A stretch of DNA of 64,000 nucleotides, taken from Asterella californica. Taxonomy: Eukaryota; Streptophyta; Marchantiopsida; Marchantiales; Aytoniaceae. The position numbers and the translations under genes are program-made. This document shows, in pieces, positions 46,331 through 58,850 of this stretch. The notes under the pieces were generated by a model, which was not told the origin of the DNA, ran no database searches, and was given only the letters and a program-made list of their open reading frames with translations. The stretch spans positions 16,058,001 through 16,122,000 of the forward strand of contig JAYKYS010000009.1 in assembly GCA_036924285.1 (NCBI GenBank), given 5' to 3'. Numbering within the stretch: position 1 is the stretch's first letter; each line of letters starts with the position of its first letter.

Positions 46331-48403
46331 AGTACATTACGATCTTCACTGCGGTCCATGGTTTGATCTAGAAAGTACTCACCCTCGTACAAGTGGCTTA
46401 TGAGTAACGGAAGATGTCACGTCAGTTTGGCTACTCGGCTAGGTTGATCGAGTACGAAGTGATGAATCCCGGTAAAGCCGTTAGTGCCGTTAGGGCAAGT
46501 TGGTGAGAGTGCCCACTAAGGGTATATTTCACAAGTAGGGCTTGGAGACCTCAGTTCTTCAAGTTGAGCCTTCAAGCTCCTTGCTATGGTGGGTAGTCTT
46601 AGTGAGTGCAATCTGGATTCTCTACGAGCACAGAGTGAATTTGGCTCGACTGTAGTGATTGTCTAGTGTCTGTTGGCATGGTGGAGTGAGTACATATCGT
46701 TTTATCACTTGAAGAACTCAGATTGTGAGGTCTGATTGAGAGATTTTTGATCGCGGATTGCTGCCGGTGATATCTCAGGAGTTGGCAGATCGTTAGTATC
46801 TTCGATTTGTGAATGCACACGTGCGTGGAGTGGTTCATTCAATCGATTTGGTGGTGAGGTAGTGCGGAAGCGCTGCTGAAATTTGGCGGAACGTTGTTGA
46901 AGTTACCTGTTTGGACTGAAGTGCGCATTTGGACGTGGCAGACAAAATACTTGTCAATGTAAGACCGATGTGGGCTCATTGGAAGCGCATTGGAGAGACG
47001 GTCTTAGTGCACAAAGTTTTGTGAAGTTTGGTCGAGCAGTTTGTGAGTTATAACAAGTCGACATTTCTGATGACGGGTTTTGTGACTGATTTGAGGTCGA
47101 CAGAAGTGCATCGATGAGCATCAGATTGGCGTGGATAGACAATCTCTGGTGCTGAAGAGTGCAGTAGGTGCGCGCTGGGAAGACAATTCCAACACACCAA
47201 AAATCTTTGGATTTGGTGAAAGATCGACGGAGTTACAAGCCGAAGAAGGTTGCGGGTTGGCCAAAATCTGACGTAAACTCGTATGCGAGTGTCAATTTGA
47301 CTAATTTTGACCATTTGGAGTGCAATTTCGACCTCTGAGTTCTTGTTTTGGGTGTGTCTTCATCGTATGCGTCCTTCTTGTGGTGTTTGGAACAGAGGTG
47401 CGTGAGTGCGGAGGCATGAGAACGGAGTGCGAGAGTGCGGAGACGGAGACGGAGCGGAGTCTGAGCCTGAGCCTGAGCCCGCGTCCGCCGTAAGGTAGCT
47501 TGCTAACGTGCATGAGAGAGGTATCCAAGTTTCAGTTGTGTGGGAAGTGTAAAACCAGTAGGTCACCCATCCCAACACTATTTCTGGATTTGGTTGTACC
47601 ACTAGACCAATAGCTCTTGATGTCTTACAGAGATACGTGCAAGTACTTAGGGACTGGTTTAAGGTAGTACGAGATCTTCTCGCACGTTCCTAGAGGAGTG
47701 GTAGGGCGACCCCAGAGTACTAAGGGAAAGCTGTTGTTATGGTAGTGTTTGTCTATACCGTAAAGACGCATATGAAGACAGTTGGTGACAGTTGCTAACT
47801 GCTGTAGAGCTACCAACTAGATATTTTTGGAGCTACTAGAGGTGTAGACATCTAGGTAGTGATCTTAAGTGCAGGTTATGACAGTTGGTGATCATATATT
47901 GTGCATGTGGTCACCGAAGAGGAGACGTCATTCCGGATGGGGTTGGGTTTCTCTTTATGTGAATGTTTGAGTGTGGAGAGTTATCGTTTTGAACATCTTG
48001 TGGTTGGAACTCCTCCATATTCTACTTCTTGTTTGTGCGCCACGTTTGCTTGTGTTGGCGCTTGATTTCCGGAATGAGTTCACTCTAGTGTGCTGTCAGT
48101 AGTGAGGCTGGATTGATGACCACTCATACTATCTTTGTTTCTCTCACGGTGCATTTGGAGTGACGACCAACAGATCGTGAGGGGCTGCTTGTGATGATGG
48201 CAGGTACAGGTTGCCCTTACCTTGACTGTCCTAGTAGGAGATAGATGAACTCAGTAGGAGCGAGGATAGGCAAGTTGTAGTTACGGTGGTGAAGGAGATT
48301 TCGGCATTCTGGTTAGAGAGTGTGTCCCCGAGATTCTATCACCACGGAGTTCTCGAGAGGTTCTGGTGGGGACTTCTCGGACAGTGGGTATACACGGAGT
48401 GCG
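46331..48403. other. Leader-like region before a gag-protease unit; GA/CG-rich simple repeats
   Basis: No coding sequence is supported. At 47395-47490 there is a purine-rich array built from GCGGAG, ACGGAG and GAGCCT words. By position this region may be the leader or LTR of the gag-protease unit that follows, but no second LTR is in the window to test it. Confidence 0.4.
47540..47625 (-). repeat. Pol III promoter-like unit with 5S rRNA-like box
   Basis: On the minus strand, TGGTCTAGTGGTA (47597-47609) matches a tRNA-type A box. About 20 nt later comes AGTGTTGGGATGGGTGACCTACTGG (47555-47579 on the + strand), which closely matches the conserved 3' part of plant 5S rRNA (box C, GGATGGGTGACCTCCTGGGAAG). 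It may be a 5S-derived SINE or a Cassandra-like LTR fragment. It is not an intact 5S gene. Confidence 0.5.
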
Positions 48404-49774
48404 ATGAGGTACCGACTACCTACAACATTGCCGTTGGTTGTTCCAGAGGACGAGTCAGACGCAGACAGTGCGTTTTCTGGTGGTGAGTCTAGTGTCACCA
48501 CATCGTTGTTGTGGGACATGGAGGAGATCTATGGGGTCACGAAGGGACCTCGACGTTACTCGGATACGGTAGGTACCATTGAGTTGGATGACTTCATCCA
48601 GGAGTTCGACAGTTGGTGCGATTTGCAGCAGATGCGGAACCCACAACTGTTTACATCTTTCATGACATGGAAAGATTTGTTTCAGCACTTGGAGAGACCG
48701 TCGATGGATGATTATCACGAGTTCAGACGAGACTACGGTGTTGAGATTGAGTTGTGAAGACACCATTGGTCTCCCAACTACGTTTTTATCACTACTGATG
48801 TAATTTCAGGAGGCGTAGCACGTACGAGTTCGGGTGTCAGTAGCAGTGATACATCCACGGGTGACGGAGTATCTACTACCAGCGGTGCGTCCACTAGTAG
48901 TGGAGCAAGTGGTAGTGCGAGCGGGATACCATCAGGGTTCAACCCTGTGGTTCAGTTCTTTCACTATTTGAGGAAGAACTATCAAGGTGTGCGGACTGAC
49001 AAGTTGAGGAGTCTGCAAGAGTTCCAGCGGAAGACTGGAGAGAGCCTACGTGAGGCGTTTACTCGCATGAGGTGGTTGATCAGCGTTACCCAAAGGGTGA
49101 CAGAAGCACAAGCAGTCCAATTCTGGTATGAGATACTAGACCGGGAGCTGCGTAGGAGAGTTAGAGATGTCACTCTTTTTAGAGACATCGCTCCGACATT
49201 GACAGTTGTCTTTGGTTTGGCTGAGCGGATTGAGCTCAACATGGTAGAGGAGAGGGTGGTGACTGCAGGGTTCAGCAAGGAGGCACCACACGGAGCGACC
49301 ACTTCTTCTCGAGGATCACAGGCTGCACAACAACGTGATGGTAGTGTTGGAGATAAAGATCATGCTGAACAGTCACAATCTCATGGAGGTGTTGGAGGAT
49401 CTAGTGGGCAGAAGCCCATGCCGTCCTTCTCTAGTCAGCAGCAAGCAGGTCCTTGCTGGACATGCGATGGTCCTCATCAGCAGAAGGACTGTCAACAAAA
49501 GAGAGGTGATTATGAGACATCTGGGACGTCTCAAGCGGTGCCTAGGCAGTGTGAGCATTGCGGACGATCATGTCACAGTAGTGATCGTTGTTTTGATCTC
49601 CACCCCGAGCTACGACAAGAGAAGGCTGATCGTGGACGAGGCGAACGAGCTCAAGGAGGCCGTGGTGATCGAGCTGGAGGTAGAGGTCCAGTACTTGGGA
49701 GAGGATCAGTCAGTCCACCGCCTGCTACGACGTCAGAAGTCGGTATGACTGCTCGGATTGAGCAGTTGGAGTAG
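48404..49774 (+). pseudogene. Gag of Element 3 (unrelated LTR retrotransposon)
   Basis: One frame from ATG 48404 with a TGA at 48755-48757 and TAG at 49772-49774. It has an acidic N-terminus, a Ser/Thr/Gly-rich linker, then a gag core (FFHYLRKNYQG, SLREAFTRMRWLI, AVQFWYEILDRELRRRV). Two zinc knuckles follow: CWTCDGPHQQKDC (49454-49492, CX2CX3HX4C) and CEHCGRSCHSSDRC (49550-49591, CX2CX4HX4C), then an Arg/Gly-rich tail. The two-knuckle layout and the DLHPELR words after the second knuckle are typical of retrotransposon gag. It is unrelated in sequence to Elements 1 and 2. Confidence 0.85.
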
Positions 49775-51001
49775 AGGATAGCTAGTATGACTATGGCTCA
49801 GCGAAGATCGGGTGGAACAAAAGCTTCCACGTCTTATGGAGGAGAAGGAGGTGACTTTGACTTCATGGCTGGTGTGGCGCAGATTGAGACATCTGCGACA
49901 GTGCCTCGGAGTGCAGTACGTGTCTCTGAGTCACGAGGTGCGTCAGTGGAGTTGGATCCACAACGCGGGGAGGTTGGTAGACAGGTCAGGCTTCCTCAGT
50001 CGTTCATGCTATCGGAGGTATTGAAGATCACTTCTATGGTTCCTACACGACCTACCGATGGTGTAGTAGAGTTGGAAACATCGACATCCAAGAGTGGGGG
50101 TAATGCGAGTCAACCCTCGATGTCTGTGGATGCGACATCAAACTTGATGTTGGGGACGGCTACAGCAGTTTTACGAGCCCCACTATTTTCAGCCACGGAT
50201 ATGAGAGCATTGGGAGTCAGCTTGGCTCTAGTGTTCCAGTTGGCAGCCACGCTCAGTGAGAGCGAGGATGTGGTTACCTCTAGTGCTGAGGTGGTTCAAC
50301 AAGAGGCGGTAGATGTGTCCATGGAATCGAAGATCAAGACGGCTACTAGTGGTACTTGATAAGCGACGGCTGCCAAGCTTGATGAGTTACTAATTAGACC
50401 GGCGATTGATCGTGCTAGATTGGCACCAGGTGGTGATGTTGTTAGACAACAGAAGTGGTATCTTCTGTTTGGTGACACCTTTTGTTTGGTGGCACCTTCA
50501 GGGAAGGTGTATCGACCGCAGAAAGTCTTGTTAGACTCTGGAGTCCAACCGTTGATGTTGAGGAAGGCGGCGTGTATCGGTTTGGGTCTGAGGAAGTCCG
50601 AAGTGGAGAGATGTCCATTCCAACTACAGACATCTCTAGGAGGATCAAGAGGTACAACTCTACACATGACACGCGAGATGTTGACAGTGAGAGTTCGACC
50701 AGATCATCCCACAGATGGCTCCATGGTGAGGACCAAGACCATCGTTACGATCGTGAAGTCTTATGATGTGTTGGTTGGATGTGCTGTATTATACCCTATG
50801 GGGTTCGTGATCGACTATTGGACGGAGACAGCATCTTACAGACCAGATTGGCAGTCCGGTGAGGGACGAGTGAGCCACTTATCAGTGCGGTTCAGTGCTA
50901 GAGTTGGGACAACAGGGTCTACATCAGGGACGATGGCATTCGTTGCAGGGTTCAGTTCGATCATCACTTGGCCGGAATGTAACGATCTATGTTACACATA
51001 G
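49775..51001 (+). pseudogene. Element 3 linker and protease
   Basis: Same frame as gag. The first part (to 50356) is a variable linker and ends in two adjacent stops, TGA TAA at 50357-50362. The frame reopens at once and codes a retropepsin-like domain: VLLDSGVQPLML with Asp-Ser-Gly at 50534-50542, and YDVLVGCAVLYPMGF near 50760-50810 as the second conserved block. The frame ends at TAG (50999-51001). No reverse transcriptase, RNase H or integrase follows. It is either a deletion derivative or a gag-protease-only element. Confidence 0.78.
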
Positions 51002-52140
51002 GAAGTTTGTCTATTAGTAAAGTGTTTAGTTATAGTTAAATGTGGAGAATGTTTATTTGCTGCTCAAGTACTTTAAGGAGATATCAAGTTAGTCATGACT
51101 AGCTAACATTAGTTATGGTTAAACTTAGCTATACTTTTGGACAGAAATCAAATATTTGCTAAAGAGTGAGCACTACTATCTTGTCATCTTGTCTAAAAGG
51201 TAGAAAGGAGGTGGAAAATATCTCTTATCTCTTTTTTGACTTGATATTAGTGGTTGGATTAAAGTTGTGGACTTTGTGGACATTAAAAACAAGAAGAGAT
51301 TCCACATGTCTCTTTTTTAGTGGGTCCTAGTGTAGAAGGGGGTGGAAATTTGAGATTCTTTGAAAATATTTTAGTATCCTTCTAGAAGTTGTTGACTTTG
51401 AAAGAACAAGTCCATGTGAAAAGATAAAAAAGCCCATGTGATTAATGCTTTTACTTTAAGTAATATTTTAGTAAAACTCGATAAAAATAGTTACGGTTGA
51501 GTTACTGGAGGTACCAAAGTAAAAACCTAGAATGTATAAATAGAGGAGTAGAGAAGAGCTCCTCATCCTTAATTTCACAACTTGAATAATATAGAGAGTG
51601 TGGGATATTTTAGCATGTGAGAACTTGAGAGACATCGTTAGAATGGAGGATTTTAGTTGATGAGTTTATGGAGAATTTTTAGTTGATGAATTTATAGATG
51701 ATTGAATGATTGAACTTAGCATTTTTCTCTTCAAGTTCATGGTGTGCTTCCCTCAAAGTCATCAGAGGTGACCCCTGAGTGAGAGACAGGTCCGACATGT
51801 TACTGCACGTTGAAACTCTCATCTCTTATGGATTTTTTTCTGGAAGATCTTACATGTAATAAAAAATAAATTTTAAATAGTTATAAAAGTCTAACTAACA
51901 TCCTCACTATTGGTGTTCGGTTCATTGACTTTATTAATTTTCGTCTTTTCTCCACGTTTATCTTCTTCCTCTCTCCGGACAAAAGTGCACTTGGGATCGT
52001 GTTTATTTGATCTTCATTCCAACAGGAACTCTCGCAAAATTTATCTTCTTCCACTCTCCAGCCAAAAGTGCACTTTGGATCCTATTTATTTGGTATTCAT
52101 TCTACCAGGAGCCCTTGCCCAATTTTGTAATACAGCTGTA
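51002..52140 (+). other. AT-rich stretch after Element 3, possible LTR promoter
   Basis: TATAAATA lies at 51535-51542 in a CCTAGAATGTATAAATAGAGG context, and two purine tracts (near 51198 and 51335, GAAGGGGGTGGAAA) could be polypurine tracts. This fits a 3' LTR of Element 3, but without its partner LTR the borders cannot be set. No coding sequence. Confidence 0.4.
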
Positions 52141-52144
52141 TAGC

Positions 52145-52270
52145 GAAAATCGGGGGCATTCCGCAGCCGGGGGCTGCTACCATGGGGATTCGATCTCACA
52201 CTGTCCCGGCCCCGGCTACCGGCGTATGGGATGGCTTTTGCCACCAAGCGCATTACCGAACGGAGCAAGT
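52145..52270 (-). mobile_element. tRNA-derived SINE-like unit, minus strand
   Basis: Read on the minus strand, ATGCGCTTGGTGGCAAAAGCC resembles an A box and GAGATCGAATCC (52186-52197 on +) a B box, about 35 nt apart, followed by a GC-rich body. It is not an intact tRNA. Confidence 0.45.
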
Positions 52271-53084
52271 AGAGAATTTGAAATCCCATGATTACCGTTT
52301 GTGTTGTCGGAAACGCGTCTTGGAAGTCCACCGGTAAAGTTCATTCGGAGTTAATGGCGGCGCCGGTTGAGATGCAGAAGACAGGCGGGTCTCACGAGGG
52401 AAGTCTTATACTAATGAGATATGGGAGACGTGGGAAGAAGCTCCATTTAATGCCCCTTCAGAATGGAGCCGGACTGCTAACGCCATTCAATTTGTCCTAC
52501 TGGAAGTCTGGAACAGCCAAGTATGCGTGTGTATGTGGAAGTGATTGTACTGTGAAGTTAGTTGACTGTTTATCCATGTTTCGAGGCTTTTCGAAGCGGT
52601 GGACGTAAGTGGCTGGCCATGTATATGGCTTGCTGGCGGGCGTCGTGGACCCTGGCTGCCTACGTAGATGGATGGCTTGAATGTATGAATCCAGGGATGG
52701 ATGTATGGACTGACCGGCGCACTGGCTGTGCATCCCTGCTGTGATTGCTGCCTACGTCAAAAGGGCCGCTTATCAGTTCGACCCAAATCAGCCTGATTGG
52801 CTTTGCACCTTGCGGTATCTCGACATGTCTCACTCGGATGAGTGGTCGTGGATTGCCCCGGCCAATATGTTCCAGACGAGACCTTTTTGGCAGCTGCTTT
52901 TTGTCTTCTTTACCTGAAAGAGGGTGGTGAGATCTGCGAGATAAGCTGGCACCACTTCTATCTTCTTTTCCACAGGCTGACTGTTCACTTCGTGACCACT
53001 GTAGCCTGACGCTACAATATACGTCTTGCCTTTTGATCAACCAGATCCTCCCGTGCATATGTTACTACTTTTGTCATCTGTAGA

Positions 53085-53175
53085 CGGCGCGCCTAGCGTG
53101 CTGTTGTGGTCCCCGGTGGCAAGGTCGGGGGTTCAAACCGGGACGTTGGTTGGGGTTTGCTTGCGGGTATTAAGT
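53085..53175 (+). mobile_element. tRNA-derived SINE-like head
   Basis: B box GGTTCAAACC at 53130-53139, flanked by GTCGGG...GGGACG that could form a T stem, with a weak A box (CCTAGCGTGCTG) about 40 nt upstream. An AT-rich body follows. Confidence 0.4.
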
Positions 53176-53609
53176 GCCGGGTGGTATATTTGAACAGAAG
53201 GTAAGCGCACAGGAGTTTAGAGTTTACATTGAACTTTAATTTCAAAAGTATTGATTAACTCTTAAAGTAAAAATTTTGAAATTGTAACAACAGAGACCTA
53301 GAGTTCCCAAGATATGTTTATAAATTTATTAAATCTGTGAATTTATGATTGTTCAGTTCTTTGTTTTACAGACATATAAAGACATAAACCTGTATCTCGT
53401 TGTATATAGATAAGATCAACTAGTTATAACAACAATTATGCTTGTCACCAGGGGTGTCGTTATATGGGAAATATTCTGTAGTATCCAAATTTTCTCTTGA
53501 GGAAGGTATGGTAAATTGAATTTTATTTGAAATATATTTTTTCATTAGTTCTTTTTCATGGTGGATTGATCCCTATGGTCTTATCTCTGCTTATGATGTT
53601 AATGTTGCA

Positions 53610-53790
53610 ATGCATTAGCATAGCTATACGTAGATTGTGAAAGACCAGAAAAGAAAAAAGAATTTTTTTTTCTTGCTAAACGAAAAGATAGAGTCATTGT
53701 GAAAACCAGAAAAAAAAAGAATAAGAAAAATCCGAACGAATCACTAATACATAGCCTCACAATTCTATTGCAAGCATAACTCCTTGTTGT
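53610..53790. repeat. Dispersed repeat, copy 2 (partner 43975-44215)
   Basis: GCATTAGCATAGCTATACG, an A-rich stretch, GATAGAGTCATTGTGAAAACC and a CACAATTCTATTGCAAG block are in the same order as in copy 1. Confidence 0.6.
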
Positions 53791-56700
53791 ATTCTTTCCA
53801 ACTGATTCATCTTGTATTAAAATTTGATCCTATGGTTATGCTGGATGAAGATTGATTGTTTCATCAGCGTACTGTAATTTTAGAAGAGCTATACACTAAT
53901 AATAATAAATAACCTAGTTTTTTCCATAATACACGCTTGAGTTTTTATCAAGCTTCTCCATCACGATAGAAACTTCTTTTCTATTTTGGAAATAAATAGA
54001 TTTAAAACTTCAACAGAAATAAATGAATGATAAATCAACCTTGGGAAGTTTCACTGAGTGCAGAACACACCATACAACAGCAAAACATGTACTTTTCCGA
54101 CGTCTATTTTTTTATCCTCAAAATAGTCCAAATGCTATTGAAAACTCTAATTTAGAGTTTAGAATTCCATCACACATTCTTCAGAGATTTACTTGATCAC
54201 AGTTTCATAACGAATTTCAGACTTGATCATACTTGTCTTATAACTTTCTGCTTGATCAGACCTTTCATCTGGAGTTACAAGTCATACAAATCATCTTGTT
54301 TAGTCACACCAAAAACTGAAACTTATTTCGCTCTCCGATAGGAACACTGATGTGGAAAGAACCAAACAAGATTAATTCTAGATCTCCGATTGACTTGTCT
54401 ATATATATATATATAGTGTTTTTGGCTAACATGTATTGCTGATTAGGTAAAATGACTCGTAAGACTGGAAACTCGAAATGAAAAACCTGATCAAGCAAAG
54501 AATTAGAAAAAGGATCTGATCAAGTCTTACATTCTTTCTAGTGGTCTGATCGACTAAATTTCTTCACATTCTTAGTACTAAAATAAACTACAGAACATCT
54601 CCGGTGGGACATTTTCGTGGTTAACATTACGCTATAATAACCTTAGAGTCGCTCCGGTGGAGATGCCATTACAGCTGCCGGTTGCTGCTAAGCAAACGTT
54701 TTTAGATTTCAGGGTGGGTCCTGAAACGTTTCTCATTCTCATTCAGCTTCATCGAACTGATTGGATGAAAAGGATAGTGCCAATGCCTCCTACTTACAAG
54801 AAATCTGCTTTTCTCTCATTCAATGCTGAAGTAATCTTTTGTCTTTTGTTCTTTTGTTTTTTCTTGGTTATAAAGCGCGACGATAAAACGTCACATTCAA
54901 TGCTGAAGTTGACATCCGAGTTCGGTCGACAGCATCTTGTCCGCCGGAACTGTAAAGCCAAAAATGCCGGCAACAATTTATGTAGTCATTGGATGGAAAC
55001 CTAAGAGATACGTCAAAGAAAAGCATGTGCTTCGTCTGGACCACCGCGGCCAGTCCGTATAGACCTAATCAAGCCAGAAGAAGAGGCTAAATCTAATTTA
55101 TATATACTCTATTTATTATTATTTACACAGTATGATCAAGACTTCGTTTTGGCGCCATCTGACTACCACATAAACAGAGAGCAAGAGGAGCATCGGTGTA
55201 GTAATTTCACGGTATTTATTAACTGTATTTTAGAGATTATTTTGGTTCACTCGAAGTATAAACTCGAGACAGAACAAATGAGAGAAAAACGCTATAGCTG
55301 TCACCTTTTCACCTGACCATGCACCCGTTGCTCTTGTCAGTTTCTCTTCAGTTCTAGGCCTTTCCCTCTCGAAGAGTGGCGACCTCTTTCTTTATGATCA
55401 GATCTCTTTTTGTGTCAGTTGTAACCCTAATTTCTGTGTCGATTCAGATCAAATGAAGGTCAAGTGAAGACTACCCTTCACCTCGTGTACCGGTGATTGG
55501 ATCTTTTGAAGAAAATGGACTTTTCTACTTTTCATTGGAAAAGCGTGAGTTTTCCTCCAACTTTTCACTATTGGCGCTTGCCAAATGAAATCCTCAAGCT
55601 GACCTTTGAAGAAAGAGGATATGTTGGAAATTTTGATTTGTGTAGTCCTTTAATTACCTTTTCCCATAATTTCCATCCAGAAATTAAATGCCCTCTCACC
55701 ACTTGCACCATTGTGCATAATATTTACCTCCTCCATGTTCAGATGGAGGAGGTATATACACACCTTTTTATTACCAGACTCTTGGAAGGGTATGCCATAT
55801 ACTAATCTATATATTAAAATTAAAATTAGCATTAATTCCATGAGAACTGTCTTTATAAGAGGATGAGGCTCTTCTGTGCACATGGTGTGCACAGATTTTC
55901 TGTTCTCTTAGCGGCCGTGCAAGAAAGCTAATGAGGTTAGTAAGTAAAGTAAGACTATTTATTATAAAAGTTTAATTCTAGTTTTTAGATTTAATTAGTA
56001 GAATTTAGAAATATAGATTTAGTATATCAGTTCATCTCTTCTATGGTAAATCGATGTTTCCCGAAGGAGATCTCTTCATTTCTCTCCTTGTGGTAAATCA
56101 TAGATATAGTTCAAAAGGAGATCTTGCCAAAGCTGGTTGTGATGCTAGAAGCTAACCAACCACTTGCTATAATTTACTACTTTATCTAAGCTTGTTTTTT
56201 TTCTCACCCTCCGACATATGTACAGTTTGGATGCATATTATTTAAATGGAGAGTGACTTTTATATGCATGATTCAAGCATATGGAACGTAAAAAATTGTT
56301 GTTCTAGATAATAGCACACTTGTCTTATTTTATAGATATATCCTTATACATAATCCTCGAACCATAACATTTTGATTACTGATCCTTGCACTTGATCGGA
56401 ATATAATTCTACATCTTGAGCCTCAGCTAGCTCAATATAAGTATTTGACACAATTCCTTTGGTTAACTGGTCCTTGTCCTTTGGCTATATTTTGTCTTGG
56501 TATTCAGTAGTGGTTTTACAGTACTGGACAGCTCCTCGAAACCAATAAGAAAACACACATAAGGAAGTATATTAATTTAACCTAGGAGACCTATAACTCA
56601 CCGAAAAAGGAGAGAATGTTACCAAGAGAACTGTACTGGCTTTCCTATTTCTACATAAGTTGCAGTATTTAAGAGATTATTAGCGAGAAATTCACATGTA

Positions 56701-57420
56701 TGACAGATTTATCATACGTCAAATGCGCAGAAAAAGAATTCATATTCACATTTTCTTACAAGAACTAAGAGGGCATGTCAAAGCTAGAATCTTTGGTAAA
56801 TATTCTTTGCATGCGAGCAAGTATTATGACTTTGGTCAAGAAGCTACAGATGTCTCTTAATGATCTTTTATCGCGTTCAGTAATGAATTTTTGACTTTAA
56901 AGAAGTTTACATCTCAATCAATTCACTCTAATTTTCAGAAAAATAAAATATTATGTAAATTTATAAATACGATCATAAGCTATCCACGGCTCTGTACAAA
57001 ACTTTTCTTCATAAACAGAGGACTTTTTCCTTCTCAACTGTAGATAATTTATGACTTAGGTTTGAGACACCTCAATACATCAATGATGGTAAAATCCTTA
57101 TTTATAACAGGTATGCCTAAAGATGTAAACTCAAAGTTGAGAGACCTAGAAGCAAATTACTTCAAGGGAAATTGTTTGAGATGTGAAAGAATGAAAAAGA
57201 ACTCTAAGACAAGAATTTCGCAAGGATAATGTAAGCTTTTTATTTAGAAGCTTAGAGAAGAAGATTAATTGATAATATCAAAATATTAGATTTAGCTCAA
57301 ACCAAAGGTGAGTACATTTGAAGACTTTAAAGAAAAAAATAGAGAGTGGATAAGAAGATCCATAAATGATGTTAGTGAAAATGTTTGGGATAAGAGATAT
57401 TTTGATCAAGGATCATTTGC
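53791..57420. other. AT-rich stretch, no gene supported
   Basis: Short open frames only. A perfect 11-bp hairpin, ACCTCCTCCAT (55726-55736) with ATGGAGGAGGT (55743-55753), stands out, and a GTGCACATGGTGTGCAC palindrome is near 55875-55893. No domain is recognised in the frames at 54657-55004 and 55497-55805. Confidence 0.5.
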
Positions 57421-57427
57421 GTAGATT

Positions 57428-58850
57428 GTTGTTTGTAATCCGAATCCAAACGAAATAGATGTTATTGGGAGGATGAAGGAGGTTGCAACTTTACAACTTC
57501 TTGATGAAAGTTTGAAAATTCTTGGATGTGGTGTGTGGTTTATCACATCTGGACTTCTCACTATGCGCATGTGATGGATCTACTATATCATAATGTTGCT
57601 TCGATTCGTCCAAATCTGAAGTGAATAATTAATTTCAAGTGAAATTAAGATTTTTCTTTGACAGCTTGAGATATAACAAAATTTCACTTCCCTCCAGATA
57701 TTTATTTTTATGTTTGGTCGCCTCATGTTTCACACCTTGCATAATTTATTCACTAATCATCTCGTCTAGAAAACATTATTTAAAATGATCGCTCATTAGT
57801 TGAATTATTTTTTTATTGGACAAATTGAACTAACGCTATGATATGATTGGTGCGTAAAGTTCACATGTTTATACGGGAAGCAACATGGATCACATCAAGG
57901 ATTGTAAGAAGATCTTATCTCGACTAGAGGAATTTCATCTCATGCTATCAAACATATAGTCTATCATATCTAAGATGATGAAAAGGATATATTACAAGTG
58001 AAATAGACCAGTAGTTCTCCAATCAAGTGGACAATGTGGTTGGACTACAATAATTAGGACAAATTGACAGTTAATTTCATAACTAAGGTGTAAATGCTCG
58101 TCAACGTGTTAATCCACCAGTAGAAAGAGAACTGTCAGTATCGTCTTGGCAATTGAAAATTGAAGAAAAAGAATTTGTCTTGAGCATCAATGGGAGTCGA
58201 GACGGACTAGTCATTATTATTCAATATTGAGATATTATCACATACTATATTACTTCAAATATCGTTAGGTCAGATCGCATTCATCCAATCGTTAAATCCA
58301 AAGTTTAGGAGTATAGCGGAATATGATAATATGATGATTGATATGTTTATCATGATCTATATAATGAGGAGGATGAAGATATTGATGACGTGAGTGCAAA
58401 TTCTACTTAGTTGCAAATAACAAGAAAAGAAAAAATCATTCATTGAAAAATAATAGGAAGGTGAATTATATCTTAGTACATTAATCAAGTTATTGGTTGG
58501 CGTCAAAAGAGGAGTTTCGTATGAATTAAAGGAATAAAGACTTACGACTTCATATTGTAAAGTGAGTCTCTATGAAAGCGATCGAAGCAAAAAGGTGAAA
58601 AGTTGTTACATATAATTGTCAAACAGAATATCAACGAAATATACTAAGAGAATTCTATGAGTATCAAAGCATAAAGAGATTTGGAAAACTTTTTTCAAGT
58701 TGAAAGATTAGTATTCATAGAATAACCTATACATGTACAAGAATATCATATTTTCTGTGGAATCTTGTTTGACAATTCAGAATGTACTCAAACATCCAAA
58801 TTCAAGACGAGTTACATATAACTCATTGTTATGGTCGTTGACATTTTCAG
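57428..58850 (+). pseudogene. Fossil pol of the Element 1 lineage, scrambled
   Basis: AT-shifted but alignable to Element 1. 57434-57600 matches 34990-35135 (GGATGAAGGAGGTTGCAAC, CACTATGCGCATGTG). 57886-57960 matches 34851-34925 (AAGATCTTATCTCGACTAGAGGAA). Pieces at 57975-58420 match the RNase H region, and 58570-58800 matches the start of integrase (GCGATCGAAGCAAAAAGGTG; TCTTGTTTGACA). The first two blocks are in inverted order relative to Element 1, so rearrangement followed insertion. Many stops. Some bases match Element 1 more closely than Element 2. Confidence 0.8.

Noticed and set aside
47555..47579. 5S rRNA gene
   Set aside because: Only the 3' box-C part matches; the 5' two thirds of a 5S gene are absent.
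48754..48809. 56-nt intron in Element 3 gag (GTGAAG ... TTTCAG)
   Set aside because: Removal would put the two parts of gag out of frame, while without removal they are in the same frame separated by one TGA.
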